A stretch of DNA of 7,144 nt from Actinomycetes bacterium. GTDB lineage: Bacteria > Actinomycetota > Thermoleophilia > Solirubrobacterales > Solirubrobacteraceae. Shown here in pieces: positions 6,018 to 7,144 of the stretch. Under the pieces are notes generated by a model that saw nothing but the letters and a program-made list of their open reading frames with translations, ran no database searches and had not been told where the DNA came from. The stretch lies in NCBI GenBank assembly GCA_023405705.1, contig JAEXXR010000106.1, positions 1 to 7,144 on the forward strand, in the 5' to 3' direction. Position 1 is the first letter of the stretch; each line of letters opens with the position of its first letter. A program made the translations under genes and the position numbers.

Positions 6018-7144
6018 TCAGGCGGCCGCGGGCGGCGGCGGCACGTTGGCGTTGCGGTGGAGGCGGTTGGCCGGGTCCAGGCGCCGCTTCAGCGCCTCCA
6101 GGCGGGCCCACCGCTCCGGGCCGAAGTACTCCTGCAGCCGCGCGGTGCCGAGGCGGCTGACCATGTTCGGGTAGACGCCGGCAGCGACCTCGCCGGTCGC
6201 GCGCAGCTGCGTCGAGATCCGCTCGGCCCAGGCGAGCTGGGCGTCGTCCTCGGCCGGGTCGGTCCACTGCGCGAGCGTCGCGACGTCCCAGCCGGTGTCG
6301 CGGCAGGCGAAGGCGCCGTCGTCGGGGCGCTCTGTGCACATCGCGCCGGACCACGGGTAGAGGTCGATCACGCTGTGGTCCTCGATCGCCAGCGCGACGT
6401 CGTGGATCGCGTCGATGACGGCGTCGCTCAGCGGGACGTGCTCGGCCGCCCAGTACTGGCGGATCTCCGGGTAGATCTCGTCCTGGTCGAGGTGGAGGTC
6501 GACGTAGCCCGTCTCGGTGATCAGGTCGGCGTCGGGCCGGGCGTCGGTGCGCAGCTCGCGCAGCTCCTGCTCGGCCTGCTCGCGTGTGCCCAGATGGGCG
6601 GCGAAGACGGTCAGGACCAGTCTGCCGTGCAGGTGCGCGGGGATGCCCGGCGCCGGCTCGGCGAGGCCGTAGAGGGCGAAGAAGTAGAGGTCGGTCGAGC
6701 AGGTCGGCGCGAGGTCGCGCAGCCGGCGCAGCACGTCCGGGCCCTTCTCGCCGGCGTAGACGAGGTCGCCGCCGAGCACGGTCCGCGGGACCGGGTGGGC
6801 CTGGACCTCGAAGGAGGTGACGACGCCGAAGTTGGCGCCGGCGCCGCGCATCGCCCAGAACAGCTCCGGCTCGTGGTCTGCCGAGACGTGCAGGCGCTCA
6901 CCGTCGACCGTGATCAGGTCGAGCGAGACGACGTTGTCGGAGGCGAAGCCGTGGCGCGGGCTCAGCCAGCCGATCCCGCCCCCGAGCGTCAGGCCGGCGG
7001 CGCCGACGTGGCCGACGACGCCGGTCACCGGCGCGAGGCCGTGCGGCTCCGCCTCGACCAGCAGGTCGCGGTTGCGGGCGCCCGGGCCGAAGCGGATGCG
7101 GCGGTTCTGCGGGTCGACGTGGACGCCGTCGCTCGGGCCGAGGT
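6018..7144 (-). CDS. FAD-linked oxidase, VAO/berberine-bridge-enzyme (BBE) type, partial
   Basis: The frame is open to the window edge, giving 374 visible residues; the N-terminus, with the expected covalent histidine motif, is missing. The reading continues upstream of the GTG at 7028 (GVHVDPQNRRIRFGPGARNRDLL), so that GTG is an internal valine. Visible FAD-domain motifs are GLTLGGGIGWLSPRHG (from 6995 down) and FWAMRGAGANFGVVTSFE (from 6860 down). The C-terminus is a BBE domain: W.DPAEDD...AWAERI, then YPNM and YFGPERWARLEALKRRLDPANRLHRNANVPP. Enzymes of this family use bound FAD and O2 (or another acceptor) to oxidise alcohols, sugars, amines or N-heterocycles. The segment before GLTLGGGIGW has no cysteine, so the double His/Cys flavin link of plant BBE is unlikely and a single histidine link is expected. 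No secretion signal can be judged. It is the first visible gene of the oxidase-hyuB-hyuA group and ends 42 bp before hyuB. The substrate is unknown; it may supply the substrate of the HyuBA enzyme. Confidence 0.92.
   Translation of the reverse strand, partial: LGPSDGVHVDPQNRRIRFGPGARNRDLLVEAEPHGLAPVTGVVGHVGAAGLTLGGGIGWLSPRHGFASDNVVSLDLITVDGERLHVSADHEPELFWAMRGAGANFGVVTSFEVQAHPVPRTVLGGDLVYAGEKGPDVLRRLRDLAPTCSTDLYFFALYGLAEPAPGIPAHLHGRLVLTVFAAHLGTREQAEQELRELRTDARPDADLITETGYVDLHLDQDEIYPEIRQYWAAEHVPLSDAVIDAIHDVALAIEDHSVIDLYPWSGAMCTERPDDGAFACRDTGWDVATLAQWTDPAEDDAQLAWAERISTQLRATGEVAAGVYPNMVSRLGTARLQEYFGPERWARLEALKRRLDPANRLHRNANVPPPPAAA

Noticed and set aside
1909..6354. A 1481-codon minus-strand open frame spanning hyuA, hyuB and the end of the oxidase
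   Set aside because: It is a shadow of the GC-rich codon pattern: the product is dominated by Arg, Ala, Pro and Gly with no family motifs, and it overlaps three genes with clear conserved motifs in another frame.
1..7144. tRNA, rRNA, CRISPR arrays, insertion sequences, attachment sites
   Set aside because: I found no tRNA-like cloverleaf, regularly spaced repeats, transposase motifs or terminal inverted repeats on either strand.

Overview
The window is very GC-rich, with codons ending almost always in G or C, and short intergenic gaps. It looks like chromosomal DNA of a high-GC actinobacterium. The style of the LuxR C-terminus, the GSGGAAG-type DHA2 transporter and the berberine-bridge-type oxidase recall Solirubrobacterales/Thermoleophilia (Conexibacter, Solirubrobacter and relatives). 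That placement is from memory of these families, not from a search.

Layout. Two genes lie on the + strand: the 3' end of a large MalT/LAL-like LuxR regulator (1-390, cut by the window edge), then a complete 492-residue DHA2 drug:H+ antiporter-type MFS transporter (510-1988). The 119-bp gap between them carries a notable tandem repeat (395-442). Three genes lie on the - strand and read toward the transporter: an FAD-linked, BBE-type oxidase (7144 to 6018, cut by the edge), a hydantoinase/oxoprolinase B subunit (5975 to 4113, GTG start) and a hydantoinase/oxoprolinase A subunit (4073 to 1998). The two groups converge, with only 9 bp between the stop codons of the transporter and hyuA.

How the genes may work together. 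HyuA (actin-fold ATPase half) and HyuB (metal-binding half) should form one ATP-dependent enzyme of the 5-oxoprolinase / N-methylhydantoinase / caprolactamase / acetone carboxylase superfamily. No gamma subunit typical of acetone carboxylase is seen, so ATP-driven opening of a cyclic amide or imide is the more likely reaction. The oxidase immediately upstream could make that substrate by oxidising an amine, hemiaminal or alcohol. This would be a small catabolic operon of unknown substrate. The LuxR regulator may control the transporter through the repeated motif.

Most interesting points: the 24-bp-spaced TCACCAACTnCGGrCG repeats in front of the transporter; the oxidase-HyuB-HyuA arrangement; the fact that all three minus-strand genes lie in one reading frame separated only by single TGA codons; and a C8/G8 tract in the oxidase-hyuB gap. 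Nothing in the window proves a new system. There are no RNA genes, CRISPR arrays, insertion sequences or origins that I can support.
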